Positions 33,088 to 45,393 of a stretch of DNA of 64,000 nucleotides are shown here, one piece after another. A model generated the notes under the pieces. That model worked only from the letters and a program-made list of their open reading frames with translations, made no database searches and was not told where the DNA came from. Source of the DNA: Escallonia rubra (taxonomy: Eukaryota > Streptophyta > Magnoliopsida > Escalloniales > Escalloniaceae). Each line of letters starts with the position of its first letter. Positions within the stretch are counted from its first letter, which is position 1. The stretch is from assembly GCA_033065855.1 (NCBI GenBank), contig JAVXUO010000576.1, positions 1 through 64,000 of the forward strand, read 5' to 3'. A program made the position numbers and the translations under genes.

Positions 33088-36000
33088 TTGAAAGGCTTAC
33101 GCACGAAAGTCAACTTGACGCAAGGACCAGCTAAGTGCCCCAGGGCCCCCACCACCATAAGCTTCAATGATACAGATCTTGAAGAAGTCATTACACCGCA
33201 TGATGATGCTCTGGTTATCTCCCTCCAAATAGATGCATATGTCATTAAACCCATCTTGGTGGACACATGAAGCTCTATAGATATTCTCTTTGAAGAAGCT
33301 TTCTCTCAAATGCAGATATCAGGAGATCGAATCCGGTCAGTCTCCTCGCCATTGTACGGCTTCACGGGAGCATCTGCACCAGTTGAGTAATTCCCCTCAC
33401 TGTGGTTGTTGGGACGTACCCGTTTTAAGCTACTCAATCAATCGACTTCCTGGTAGTCAAAGTCAAGTCAGCCTATAATGGAATATTAGGGCGAGCGGGC
33501 CTCAACAAATTGTAAGTTGTGGCCTCGACGTTTCACCTATGTATGAAATTCCCAACTCCTAATGAGATAGGAGTAGTGAAGGGAGATCAAGCTATAGCAC
33601 GCAAGTGTTACATGGCTTCATGAAGGAGGCGCTCGACATTGAAGACCAGCAAGATGAGCATACTTTCAGGCGAGCTGAGTCGGTAGAAGAACTTGTCTCC
33701 ATAACACTAGGAGAAGACGAGAATCGCCAGTTAAAGATAGGTTCCACGCTGGAACCAGTTCTTCGCGACCAACTAGTATCCTTCCTTCGCTCTATTGAGG
33801 ATGTATTCGCATGGAGCATGGTAGATATGCCAGGAATAGATCCATCCATAATGACCCTGTAAACCGGTGAAGCAGAAAAAGTGATCCTTCACGCCGGAGC
33901 GGCAAGCGATCATCAAGAAAGAAGTTGACAAGCTCTTAGAAGCAGGCTTCATTACTGAAATCGACTATCCAGAGTGGGTGGCTAATGTGGTCATGGTTCC
34001 AAAGGCTGGGATGAGCAAGTGGAGAATATGCATTGACTATACTGATTTGAACAAAGCTTGCCCCAAAGACAACTATCCTCTGCCCCGTATCGACACATTG
34101 ATAGATGCAACCTTGGGGCATGAGTTGCGTAGCTTCATGGATGCCTTCTCCGGCTATAATCAAATTCGCATGCACGATGACGATGTAGAAAAAATGGCCT
34201 TCATCACCAACGAATGCCTCTTTTGCTACAAAGTCATGCCTTTCGGCTTAAAGAACGCAGGTGCTACCTACCAACGGCTCGTCGATAAGATCTTTAAGCC
34301 TTTGCTATGGAAAACTATGGAAGTTTATGTTGACGACATGCTAGTCAAAAGCCTTTGTGTGGCAGATCACATTGCCGATCTCGAAGAATGCTTCAACCTT
34401 TTGCGCGAATATAAGATGCGGCTCAATCCAGCCAAATGTGCATTCAGGGTCTCATCGGGCAAGTTCCTAGGTTTTATGGTCTCGTACAGAGGTATAGAGG
34501 CCAATCCTGAAAAAATCAAGGCTATACACGACATGACCGCCCCAAAGAGAGTGAAAGAGGTGCAGATACTAACTGGATGGATAGCGGCACTTAGCAGATT
34601 CCTTTCCAAGTCTACAGAGAGATGTTTGCCTTTCTTCAAAGCTTTGAAAAACATAAAAGACTTTGAGTGGACCACCAAGTGCCAAGCTTCCTTTGAAGCG
34701 TTGAAAAATTATTTGTCAGCACCCCTGCTCCTCCCCAACAATCCTCTCCAAACCACTTGTTGGGGATGAGCTCTTTTTGTACTTGGCCATAGCAGACTCG
34801 GCTGTAAGTGCAGTGCTTGTTCGCGAATAAGACGGCAAGAAACTCCCCATTTACTAAATGAGCAAAGTACTACAAGGTGATGAGTTACGTTATCCAGATA
34901 CAGAAAAGCTTGCATTTGCTCTCTTGGTCGCAGCTCGAAAACTTCGACCTTACTTTCGATCTCACTCCATAACGGTGCTCACGGACAAACCACTACGGCG
35001 AGTACTCCACAAGCCCGACATCTCGGGACGACTAGTCCCGTGGTCCATTGAACTCGGGGAGTTCGATATCCGCTATAAGCTTCCCCCTTCTATCAAAGGA
35101 CAGGCCCTGGCTGACTTCATTGTTGAGTGTACTTTGCCCATTGAAGACGAGGAGCAGTTACCCCATAAAGAGCGGCCTTTTACCTGGACCCTCCATGTGG
35201 ATGGTTCTTCCAATGCAAGCGGAAGTGGAGCTGGCTTAATCCTTCACGGCCCTGAAAACCTCGTAGTGGAATATGCCTTACGCTTCGACTTCCTCACTTC
35301 AAACAATGAAGCCGAATACGAAGCTCTTATTGTTGGGATGCACCTTGGAAAGGCTATGCGAGCAGAAGCGCTTCATGCCCATAGTGATTCACAGTTAGTC
35401 GTCAAGCAGTTTTCTGGGGAGTATGAGGCACGAGGTGCGAAGATGGCTGAATACCTCCAAAAAGTCAAAAGGCCGCAGAGACTTTTGTATACTTCAACAT
35501 CACTCAAGTCAGCCGAGCAGACAACACATCGACTGACGCACTTTCGCGCTTAGCGTCTCTTGACCCGTCGGGGTTTAGTCGAACGATTCATCTCGAGCTT
35601 TTGCATGAGCCAAGCATTATGACAAAGGAAGTTATGCAGACTGAGCATGAGCCGTCATGGATTGATCCCATCAAGGCCTACCTTCAGAACGGCATATTGC
35701 CTGTCGACCGGAAGCAGGCCAAGAGTGTCATCCTACGCTCGGCCCGATATGCTGTGGTAGAAGATGTGTTATATAAACGCTCGTTTACACTACCTTATCT
35801 GCGTTGCCTTACCCCCACTGAAGCAGATTACGCATTACGAGAAGTTCATGAAGGCATCTGTGGTCAGCACCTGGGAGAACGCGCGTTGGCACACAAAGTT
35901 CTTCGGCAAGGCTATTACTGGCCTACTATGCAGCAAGATGCTATAAGTTATACGAAGAAATGCGATGCCTACCAGCGTTTCTCCTCCATTCCTAGGCAAG

Positions 36001-36893
36001 CACCAAGCCCTTTGTCAACATTAAGCAGCCCCATACCCTTTGCGATGTGGGGGATGGACATCCTGGGCCCCTTCCCCCCAGCCACTACTCAAAGCAAATT
36101 TGTGATTGTAGCCATTGATTACTTCACTAAATGGGTAAAGGCCGAAGCCCTAGCTTTGATCACTGAAAGGAAATGCGAAGAATTTTTCTGGCAAGCGGTT
36201 ATTTGTTGCTTTAGAATTCCGCGTGTGCTAATCACGGACAATGGAAAACAGTTCGATAATTCAACCTTTCGAACCTTCTGCGCAAACTTATCCATTGAAC
36301 AACGTTTCACCTCTGTAGCGCACACATAAACCAATGGACAGACTGAAGTAACAAATTGCACATTTCTGCAAGGGATAAAGAAGAAGCTTGATGGCGCAAA
36401 AGGGCTATGGGTAGACGAGTTGCCTAAAATCCTTTGGGCTTACAATACCACCTCATGGACCTCTACCCGCGAGACACATTTTAGTTTATCGTTTGGCACA
36501 GTGGCATTATTTTCCGTTGAAATTGGATTACCTTCTCTTCGTCTAACAACGTATGACCCAGTCCAGAATGAAGAGGCCCTTCGTGCAAATCTTGATCTCC
36601 TCGATGAGCGGCGAGAACAAGCAGCGATGCGCCTCACAACTTATCAACATCGAGTCTCCAAGTTTTACGATCAGCGAGTACGTCCTCGAATCTTCCGAGT
36701 GGGCGACTTAGTCTTGCGCCGCATTGAAGCATCCGTACCACGAGACGCCATTGGAAAACTAGCGCCAAACTGGGAAGGCCCATATAAAGTTATAAAGCTG
36801 GGAGGCCCAGGAGCTTATCACTTGGAAGATATGGACGGCAAAGAAATTCCTCGTACATGGAATGCCACAAATTTAAGGCGCTACTATGCATGA
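33088..36893 (+). pseudogene. Gypsy pol remnant (PR, RT, RNase H x2, integrase)
   Basis: Protease: the active-site codons read V-D-T followed by TGA (33268-33270), so the glycine codon is now a stop. Reverse transcriptase (33605-34769) has CIDYTDLNKACPKDNYPLP and YVDDMLVKS (near 34327). A first RNase H (34858-35150, LAFALLVAARKLRPYF) is followed by a second, archaeal-type RNase H (HVDGSSNASGSGAGL, NNEAEYEAL). Integrase (35601-36893) has the H-H zinc region, but the last Cys of the finger is Tyr (KKCDAYQRF). DDE-region motifs AIDYFTKW and LITDNGKQFDN follow, and a stop lies at 36327-36329. The C-terminus is LAPNWEGPYKVIKLGGPGAYHLE. Several further frame breaks occur. Confidence 0.9.
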
Positions 36894-37208
36894 GCAAGAC
36901 TAGGGGGGCCATACGCACTCCACACTTGGTCGCATACTAGATCTTACTCATGCGTAGGTCACTTTTGTAAGACTACAGCTCGTCACAGCCTAGTTTTCTT
37001 TGTATTCTTTACTTAGCGCCATATGGCCACGGATGTACTATATCTTTACTATGAATAAGAATGGTTTGCAAGCAAGAATGCACAAACGCAAAATTCGAAC
37101 CTTGATTGCATTAAAATTTAAGAGTTTACACATTGAAGCCCCAAGGCAGCAAAAGAAATTTCAAAAGATGCTAAAAAGGCTAAATCTAGTAGACAAGGCA
37201 ATCCTAGT

Positions 37209-39332
37209 CTAATCATTATGCTCAGCAACATCTGTTGGTAACACCATCTCTTGAGAGCGACCTTCAGCCAGAGGTAGTTGCGGCCTTGAAACAGCCATAG
37301 ATGCTGACCTCGAAGCACCTAAACTGCGGATCACAGAAGGACTAGTAAGCGTGCGGGAACTAGCAGCTTTCTTACGTTCGGCTTCTTCGGACCGACGCTC
37401 GGCTTCTAAAGCAACTTCTCGGGTGAACTTGTGCTCATAGATGTTCATGTCAAGTTCAGGATGATCTTTGGAGACATCGTTCTTGCATTCATTATAACCA
37501 TGCACAAGTGCCCCTTTGGAGTCACGGAGACGTTGATCCATGAAAACCTTGGATCTCTTGAATAGTTACACAGCCTGAAAAGCCACCAAGGACTTCTCGG
37601 CTTCCAAATCACCAATGTGAGCTGATAGTTCAGCATTCTTTGCAGTCAACCCAGTGTTAGACAGTTCCAAATGCTCTACTTTCTTACTCAAGTCTTCAAC
37701 TTTCTTCTCAGCCTCCCTGCGAAAGTTGTTCTCTATCATTACTTTCTTCTACTCCTCGTCCAACACTTTGTCTGTATCAATTAGCTTCTCGACGCCGATC
37801 TGCACCTGCACCATAGCATATACACCAAAGAGTTAAGATCAAACAACAAAACTTTCAAAAGAAAGAAGAGAGAAAAAATGAACCTGCGACATTAGCTGAA
37901 CCATCCCATTGGCTGTCTCTATGACGCCATAGCCAGACAATGTCTTCCTATCCATGGGAATGATTGCGTGGCTGGACCAATCCCATGTCGTGCGAGGAGA
38001 CTTGAACACTGACTCATCAATAGATACTCCCTATGCAGGGCGATGCGGGGTATCAGGATGAACAGAGGATGATGTGGCTCTACTCCCAGCCCTGCTCGAG
38101 ACTTTCCGCTTCTTTGAGGTCTCTTTAGACTTATCCACGGGACTCAAGCCCAAAACAAAGTTTTCGGTTTGAGTCTCCGTCACCTTTGGCTGAGACCCAG
38201 AAACCAATGCACCAAAGTCCAAATCATGCATCTCCTCATCCTCAACCCCATGTATTGAAGCCAGCTCGTAAGGGATTATGTCTCCCAAAACTCCTTGGGC
38301 ATTGAATAGCGGCGAATCTCCTTGCGCTCGTGACGACATGTTTTCTGCATGCAAAACAAAAGTAAGATTACTATTCACGATTAGACAAACTCAAGGTTTG
38401 GTAAGAGCTTTACCAGGATCATTTTCGCCTTCTTCCTCTTCCTCTTCATCTTCCTCTTCATCTTCCTCGTCAACAAAATCTTGAGGCTCAGGGGAGAAGA
38501 TGATGCCACACTCGCGGAGCTGAGCATTACTCAAAGGATATATGGATTCTAAAGGCTCAGCCCTCTTAAACTTCCCAATGTGCTCGAGGTCAGTCTCTGA
38601 CAAGTCCATTTCTTTTAATTTATTATAGGCTCTAGTCTCGCACTCAGGGAGCCATACATTATTGACTTCGCTCCTTTGAGACTTAGGCAATTTAACAAAA
38701 AAAAATTCTTTCCTTCCAATGGTGATTGGATGATGGAGGGTGCGGAAATAGGTTGGCTTCGGCCTTTGGACGTCTACTTAAAAAATACCAACCTACCTGC
38801 TTAGTTATCGTGCAGATAGTAAAAACCATATGAATACTCTAACCCTAGGATTTAAACCTAGTTTATGGCATTGGTAGATGAAGAAACTCATAAAGCGCCA
38901 TGCGTGAGCAGAAAATTGGTCGGGCATAAGCCCATAAACTTTCAAAACTCTGATAAAGAAAGGATGAAGGGGAACTATAAAACCATTGATGAACATGTCC
39001 CAATAAACACCAATCTCGTCGAGTGTAGTCATATTGGCTGATTCATTCTCATCAGGGAGCCTAAGTTTTATAATCAGCAGAATTTCACAGCGCTCACGTA
39101 GAAGTTTCAGGTCATAACTACTCAACTTGCTTCTAAGTGTATGCACATCAAAAGGCTTAGGAGACTGAGCACTTTCCCTTAAGACTTTCTTAGCGGGAAC
39201 TCCTCTTGATTCTTGGAAAGGAACCAAGGGAACTCCGGTTTTTAAAAATAAAGGATCAAAGGTGGGCTCTATCCTAACACCTTGTACATCATCAATAGGC
39301 TCAGAAACACATTCTTCATCCTCGTTGGACAT
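37209..39332 (-). pseudogene. Antisense additional ORF of the Tat element
   Basis: The minus-strand gene lies between pol and the 3' LTR. The N-terminal piece (39332-38805) has VPLHPFFIRVLKVYGLMPDQ and AWRFMSFFIYQCHKLG, like the 'putative gypsy type transposon' domain (PF04195 family). An acidic piece follows (38690-38391, D-E-E-D-E-E-E-D repeats). Next is a basic/serine piece (38378-38031) and a coiled-coil C-terminus down to 37209 (HLELSNTGLTAKNAELSAHI, EAERRSEEAERKKAASS). A GTAAAG...GCATGCAG intron may join two pieces near 38344-38415. Stops at 38031 and near 37564 show decay. Antisense extra ORFs are known in Tat elements; their function is unknown. Confidence 0.75.
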
Positions 39333-39639
39333 AATTTTAGATCAAAACAAGAGATTTCAAAAGAAAAGTTGAAAACAAGTTTGAGGCTTACTTAAAAAAG
39401 AAGAACCTTCGAACTCTTTAGAATTCTCCTTTGAATGAAGCCTCCAAATCGCCTCTCTCTCTCTCTCTCTCAACACCACTTAAAGAAATGAGAAAGTTGT
39501 GAAAAGGGTAAAAGATTTTACCCCTTATATAGAAAAAAGAGACACTTTCAACAGATGAGATCTCACGATGGTTAGATTCTCCTGAACACCTGGCAAGATC
39601 CAGTAAAATGACTGGGGGGAAAAATTACATGTTTACCCC

Positions 39640-40150
39640 ATGACGGTGACTACAACGTAGCCGAATAGATGAGCTACTTTGGTCCTAGCCTCTACCGAGC
39701 AGACGAGCGCATTGGACCACACGCCTCTACTCTAGCCGAGTAAACGAGCTACTTTGGTCCTAGCCTCTACCGAGCAGACGAGTGCATGGGGCCACACACC
39801 TCTACTCTTGCCTAGTAGACGAGCACCTTGGTATGCATCTGCTCGGCTAGGCCGAGTAGACGAGCACCTTGGTATGCCTCTGCTTGGCTTGGCTGAGTAG
39901 ACGAACACCTCACATGCCTCTACTCGGCTAGGCCGAGTAGACAAGCACCTTGGTATGCCTTTTCTCGGCTTGGCCGAGTAGACGAGCACCTTGGTATGCA
40001 CCTCGGCCAAGCCGAGCAGACGAGTACCTCACCCGCCTCTATTCGGCCAAGCCGAGCAGACAAAAATCTTATAATGCCTCCACTCAGTTAAGCCAAATAG
40101 ACCACAGAGCAACATTTCTGCTCGACCGAGCCGTAGAGATGAGCTCTTAG
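39640..40150. repeat. Tandem repeats upstream of Gypsy 3' LTR
   Basis: Degenerate units of roughly 41 bp are built on GCCGAGTAGACGAGCACCTT and TGCCTCTGCTCGGC. There are about ten copies, the first ones longer (around 80 bp). Each unit contains a CGGC...GCCG inverted pair. Such 3' untranslated tandem repeats are typical of Tat-type elements. Confidence 0.85.
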
Positions 40151-40308
40151 TAGTGTGTACTCAGCAACCCCCATGATTTCCTTCCTCGGCCTGACCAAGT
40201 AAAACGAAGGAATCCTAGCTATTAGAACTGCTGAGTGGAAGATCTTTCAAAAAACCCAAGAGTAATGATTCCATATTCTCCTCCAGGGAACATGGAATGG
40301 GGGGCAAG

Positions 40309-40720
40309 TGATGTAGAAGAAAAATACTACCCACGAGATGGTGCCACGTGTCACCATCTTGTGGCACCGAAACTGTCAAAACCACTAATGGGGAAATGGA
40401 AAGCCTTAACCGCCCACCATTATGGTAATAACTCCCCACTTAGTAGTATTAACTGCCCATTAGTGGAAATAACCTCCCAAATTAATGGGAAATAACTACC
40501 CAAATAACTACCCACGAGGTAGAGGGCCATATAAAAGGAGGAAAGAAATGTGATGGGGGTAAGTGACTTCCGATTAGAGTTTACCCTAAATCTATCTTGA
40601 GTTTACTCTGACTTAAGCATCGGAGATTTCCCGCGGAAAATCCTTCTGGTGAGTCACCAGTGTTGTTTCTTTGTTGTGCAGGTCTATTCACGAATCAAGT
40701 TTCGGATTTCATCCACAACA
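40309..40720 (+). repeat. Gypsy 3' LTR (412 bp)
   Basis: Matches the 5' LTR with scattered substitutions. The extra 12 bp is a local duplication of AATAACTACCCA near 40489-40512. Confidence 0.92.
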
Positions 40721-41903
40721 GAATGTGCAGTTGTACATGTTTGCAATCGAAAATTTAACTTTAGAATATAACAAAATTTTTCTATACCACTTTTAATGTT
40801 ACCAAAAATGAAAGAGAACAAATTAAATTGGATTCAACAATATAAGAATTTGGTTTTTTCTATTTACTTGTTTTATCTTTTAATGTTGCATCTTCCTGTA
40901 ACGACATATTGCATTACTACTTTATCAGCAAAGGACTAAAGGATTCATCACTTAACGATAACAAGTAAAAAGAGCAGTTAATAAATACCACTAAAGGACT
41001 CTAGGCGACAAAAGATTATAATAATATGATTAGAAGCATAGTTGTTGTTTAGTCTGCAACGCATAATCCTTTTTTCTTTTAACAAAGAAATCCTAATAAC
41101 AATCTTAATTGTAGAAAGTGATCGTGTATTTGCAAATAGATATGCATTTATTATGTTTTTGGGTTAGAAGTTACAAAACTTTTATTGCAGCTTTTTCCTA
41201 AAAAGTAAATGTGTTATATATTAATCTTATAGTAACATTTTTTTCTCAAATTAAATATAAAAAATATTTAATGAATTAAGGTGACAAAGGATGATTGTGA
41301 TGCATTCACTACAACTATGTGTTCACGAGGTTATATATACTATAGTAGATATAAATAGTAAAGAATGATTGAAAGCTAAAGTCAAAAAATCACGGCTATA
41401 TGGATGTTGACATAAAAAAATTATTAATTTATTGATCATTAAACTTTATACTTTTAAGTTTAGAATAAATGCATCGATTTAAAATTGTAGTACAATACAA
41501 AGACTTTCGGCTATGAAAAGATCAGGCGGTTTAACTACTCCTTTTTTCTAAAGTAATTGTTTTTACTTCAAAAGAATTGCGAGTAAGACCATGATAGGAT
41601 ATAGACTATCAGTAACATCAAATTGACTTACATATTTTGCGTTTTATAAAAGTTGTGCGAGATAAAAGTAGTTAAAAGATATCATTCTTCAGATGGATTC
41701 ATAATATTTTTGGAGTAACTTATGCATATGAATCTCAATTTGAACTTACAAAATTTTGAATTCAATTGAATTAACATGTATATATGAACCATAGAAAATT
41801 GATTGTCATATTCTAAAAAATATATAGGGTTATGACTTTCTTATAATATAATCTTATTTTGTCACGTCTTAATGTCACGTGCATCGTACGTGCATCGTAC
41901 TAG

Positions 41904-42438
41904 TCCAGTGAAGTGTATACATATGCATAATGGAATTGCATCAAGCTGATGGGAAATATATTAAGTGATGCAGGTTGGTAACAATGATGACATTTTCCCT
42001 TCTTTCATAAGGGCAAATTAGTAAATTTATGTATTACTACACATTTACCTAATTAATATGCAAGAAGCTTATAAAAATATATAAGTATACATATTGGAGT
42101 TGAAGTGCAAATGCAATGAAGTCAACGTGATATATAATATCGTAATTGGAAACGTAAATTGGTTGTCTGGTGTGTGTAGGTTGTATAGGTGGAGTGGAAA
42201 CGTTTTTATTTGTTATTTCTTTTTTTGTCTAAACACATATTACAAGTCAAGGTATTTTGTCGTTGCACAACTTTCTTTTTTGTGTTTGAAGTGGAACTTT
42301 ACTCATGTATCGTAATCCTTTATGTGCTTGTTGAGAAGTGGAACTTTAATCACGTATTGTTACAAATGAAATCTCCTAAGCCTCGAGAATGGGCACAACC
42401 AAATATAAATATTTGGATAAGACAATTTTAAACGTGTG
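41904..42438. other. Intergenic, no feature recognised
   Basis: AT-rich DNA between the Helitron end and the next Copia LTR. No gene is supported. Confidence 0.4.
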
Positions 42439-43573
42439 TGTTAGCCCTATGGTTGGATAACCTAAGCTTACCTCTTGTTTTGATGATAACTACACATTGA
42501 TTATGTTCTAATGTGTGCTTTGAGTGTATTCTTAGTACGTATATACATGCACACTCATGAAGACACATTTGAGAAGTTGGATAGATGGATTAAAGCCAAA
42601 TAAGCTTAAAGCTATAGTGGACATGCTATCGAAACTTCATCAAGTCCAATGTCAAAAGTTAGCTTTCCAACGCAAAAAACAGCACATAAATCCGATTTTT
42701 TCTAAAGAAAGTTATGCCCAATATAAGAAAGGGGGTTTCGCGAGACAGTCGAGAAATTGGCAATAAGAGAATGCAGTCCACTCCATTCCTAATACAGTTT
42801 ACTTTATTGACCGTTGGGTGAGAAATAACAGCTAGTTTTGCCCAAAATCATGTCAAATCTTCCCATAACGGCTATATTTGATATCTTCTCTATATAAATG
42901 ATTTGGGGCTTCATTATATACCATGGAAACCACATTCAAAGCCTCCATTCATTAGAGAAACATCAATGCTCATATATTAAACTTTTCTCTCTTCATATTT
43001 ATGATTTTACATCATTAAAGAGATCATCTTTGTGAGAAATTCTTTGATTGAGAGTGAGCATTCTTCAAATCATCAATTCTCTCATCTCTCTATTGTACTA
43101 GAGTTTCATTTGTACTCATTTCCTTTCAAGAGTGTTTCTTTGTATACATTTGATCTTTGTAAGAGGATTGTGATCAAAGCTTGAGTTTGTCAAGTCTTGG
43201 GTGAGCTTTGTGGATTCAAGGCTTGTGATTGGTGTGGGGATATCACCAAGTGTTGTAAGGGTTTTGATTTTGACCCGGAAAAAGATTGTTGCTAGTGGAT
43301 TCTAATGCTCTTGCAATGGACTTCCTTGAAGAGGTTGATGTAGGCTTGAGGGTAATTCAAATCGAACCATTTAAATCTCCTTGTCAAGTATCTTTAACTC
43401 AATATCTGCTCTATAATTTCTTGAGATTGTGTAGTTAGCATCTTGATTGAAGTATTCATTGGTTTGATTGAGATTTATGATTGTGCTTAATTTAAATTCC
43501 TCATTAATTTTCAAAAACCCTATTAATTCATCCCCCCTCCCCCCCCCCCCCCAGAGTTGTTTTATTGCTTTCA
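42439..43573 (+). repeat. 5' LTR of gag-only Copia element
   Basis: About 1,135 bp, ending in a C-rich tract (43532-43552, longest run 14) followed by AGAGTTGTTTTATTGC. A CTCTATATAAATGATTT TATA-like box lies near 42889. Confidence 0.88.
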
Positions 43574-43650
43574 AGTGGTATCAGAGCCTCGAATTTTGAT
43601 ATATTGGGTAACACCAAGAGAGTTAATCGATCAAGGCTTACGTTGGGGGA

Positions 43651-45393
43651 ATGGAGGGTAGTTCTACCACTAGGCCTCCATTGTTTAATAGGACCAATTA
43701 TAGTGTGTGAAAAGTTAAGATAAAAATCTACTTAGAGTCTCAAGACTATGAGATGTGAGATATTGTTGAGAATGACCCATTTATTCCGACGAAGGTGGTT
43801 GACAAAGTTAATGAGCCTAATAAATCCAAATCGGAGTATAGTGATCATGATAAGAAAATGATTTGTATGAATGCTAGAGTGAAAAATTGTCTTATTTGTG
43901 CTTTAGACACTAATGAGTTCAATAGAGTCATTATGTGTGATTCCGCTAAGAGTATTTGGGATACTCTACAAGTTATGCATGAAGAAACTTCACTTCTTAG
44001 AGATTCCAAAATGATCTTATTGTTTAGAGATTATGAGTTATTCTAAATACTTCCAAATGAATCCGTTATGGACATGAATACTCGTTTCAATAACATTGTG
44101 AACCCTTTGAAGCAATTGGGCAAGGAATTCACTAATGGTGATCTCGTAAGAAAGGTGATTAGGTCCTTACCAAGAGCTTGGGATGCAAAAATCACCGCTA
44201 TCTAAGAATCGAAGAATCTTAACATCTTTCATCTTGACGAATTGATGTGCTCACTAATGACGTACGGAATGCAACTCAAATCTTTTGATGAAAAGGACGT
44301 CAAAAAGAAGCCTACATCAATTGCTCTTAAAGCTTCATCTTCAAACAATGAGTCAAGTGATGAAGGGGATGTTGCAATGATTGTAAAGAACTTCAAGGAG
44401 TTTTTTAGTTTTAGAAGGAATAGTGGGAGAAGACAACAAAATGCTAGCAACGAAGAGAAGCTTTGCTACAAATGCCATAAGCCGGGACATATGAAGATTG
44501 ATTGTCCCATATACAAAAAGGAGAAGAAGGAAAGAAGAGATGTACGGGAAATAGTTAAAAGAAGACAACTCTCTAAGAAAGAGAATAAGGAGAAGGAAAA
44601 AGTAATGAATGACGAACCTACTACAACATAGAGTTACTTCGAATCAAGCGATGAAGACAATAAGAAGAATGAATAAACAAATGTGTGCTTCATGACAAAT
44701 GATGATGTAAACTCTTTTTTCGGTAATGATAGTGATAGTGAAAGTTTTGAAGATGCTTACGATAGCCTATATGAGGAAGCCAAGAAACTTTTTAAGAAAA
44801 ATATTTTTTTGTCTAAAAAATTCCAATAGGCTAATAAATAAATAGAGAAGTTGAAAATGCAAAATAATGAGTTGCATGCCAAGAATGAATGCATTTCCAA
44901 CCACTTATATGTGGAACATGTGAATAATGACTTGGTTTAATTAATTGTTAACACTCATAGTTCAATACAAATCTCTTGCAAAACTTTGGCTTTAGAAAAA
45001 TAAAATGAAGATTTAAAACTTGAGATTTGTGATTTGAAAAAATGTTTTGAAAATTTTGTTGATGGTCAAAACAATTTGGATGTCATGCTTGGACGCCAAA
45101 GAATTGGCCTAAACAAAGGTGGTCTTGGATTAGATCCCTTGGCCTTGCCTCCTAAAATTTTTCAACAAAAAGCTAGGTTGAATATTCGTACCAAAGAACT
45201 ATTGCACACCATTTACACATTTCGGTTGGTGCAACAAGAAAGGGCATACGACTAGTTATTGTCGCTGTAGAATTGTTTATGTTGAATGTGTAAAGAAAAT
45301 GTGGATAGTTAAAGAGTTTCTTAATGTTGCTGAGACTAACACCAATGGACCCAAGAAAATGTGGGTACCAAAAGTTAGACCTAAATTGTGATT
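43651..45393 (+). pseudogene. Copia gag remnant
   Basis: ATG at 43651 begins MEGSSTTRPPLFNRTNYSV and continues as a UBN2/DUF4219-type gag domain (43795-44046). TGA, TAA and TAG stops interrupt it. A CCHC zinc knuckle, CYKCHKPGHMKIDCP, lies at about 44464-44510. Further on, FGPKKMWVPK-like residues near 45350-45380 mark the linker that normally precedes protease. Coding similarity ends there. Confidence 0.85.

Larger units (their letters stand above)
30962..40720 (+). mobile_element. Ty3/Gypsy LTR retrotransposon, Tat-type, degenerate
   Basis: LTRs are at 30962-31361 and 40309-40720 (TGATG...CA-type ends). The flanks GACTG (30957-30961) and GAATG (40721-40725) look like a 5-bp target duplication with one mismatch. 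A primer-binding-site-like TGGCGCCATCCGTGGGA starts at 31365 and a purine tract GGAATGGGGGGCAAG precedes the 3' LTR. A gag-pol remnant with two RNase H domains, an antisense extra ORF and 3' tandem repeats match the plant Tat lineage. Many stops and frameshifts show it is dead. Confidence 0.92.
29918..41903 (+). mobile_element. Probable non-autonomous Helitron, split by a Gypsy element
   Basis: The left end TCTATACTACATATAAAAG follows an A. The right end finishes CTAG before a T, the A/T insertion site of Helitrons. About 10 bp before CTAG lies the hairpin CGTGC-ATC-GTACG (41878-41890), with one G-T wobble, similar to the 3' hairpin of plant Helitrons. Without the inserted Gypsy element (30962-40720) the element would be about 2.2 kb. 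No RepHel coding sequence is present. The ends are short motifs, so the call rests on their combination and spacing. Confidence 0.6.
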
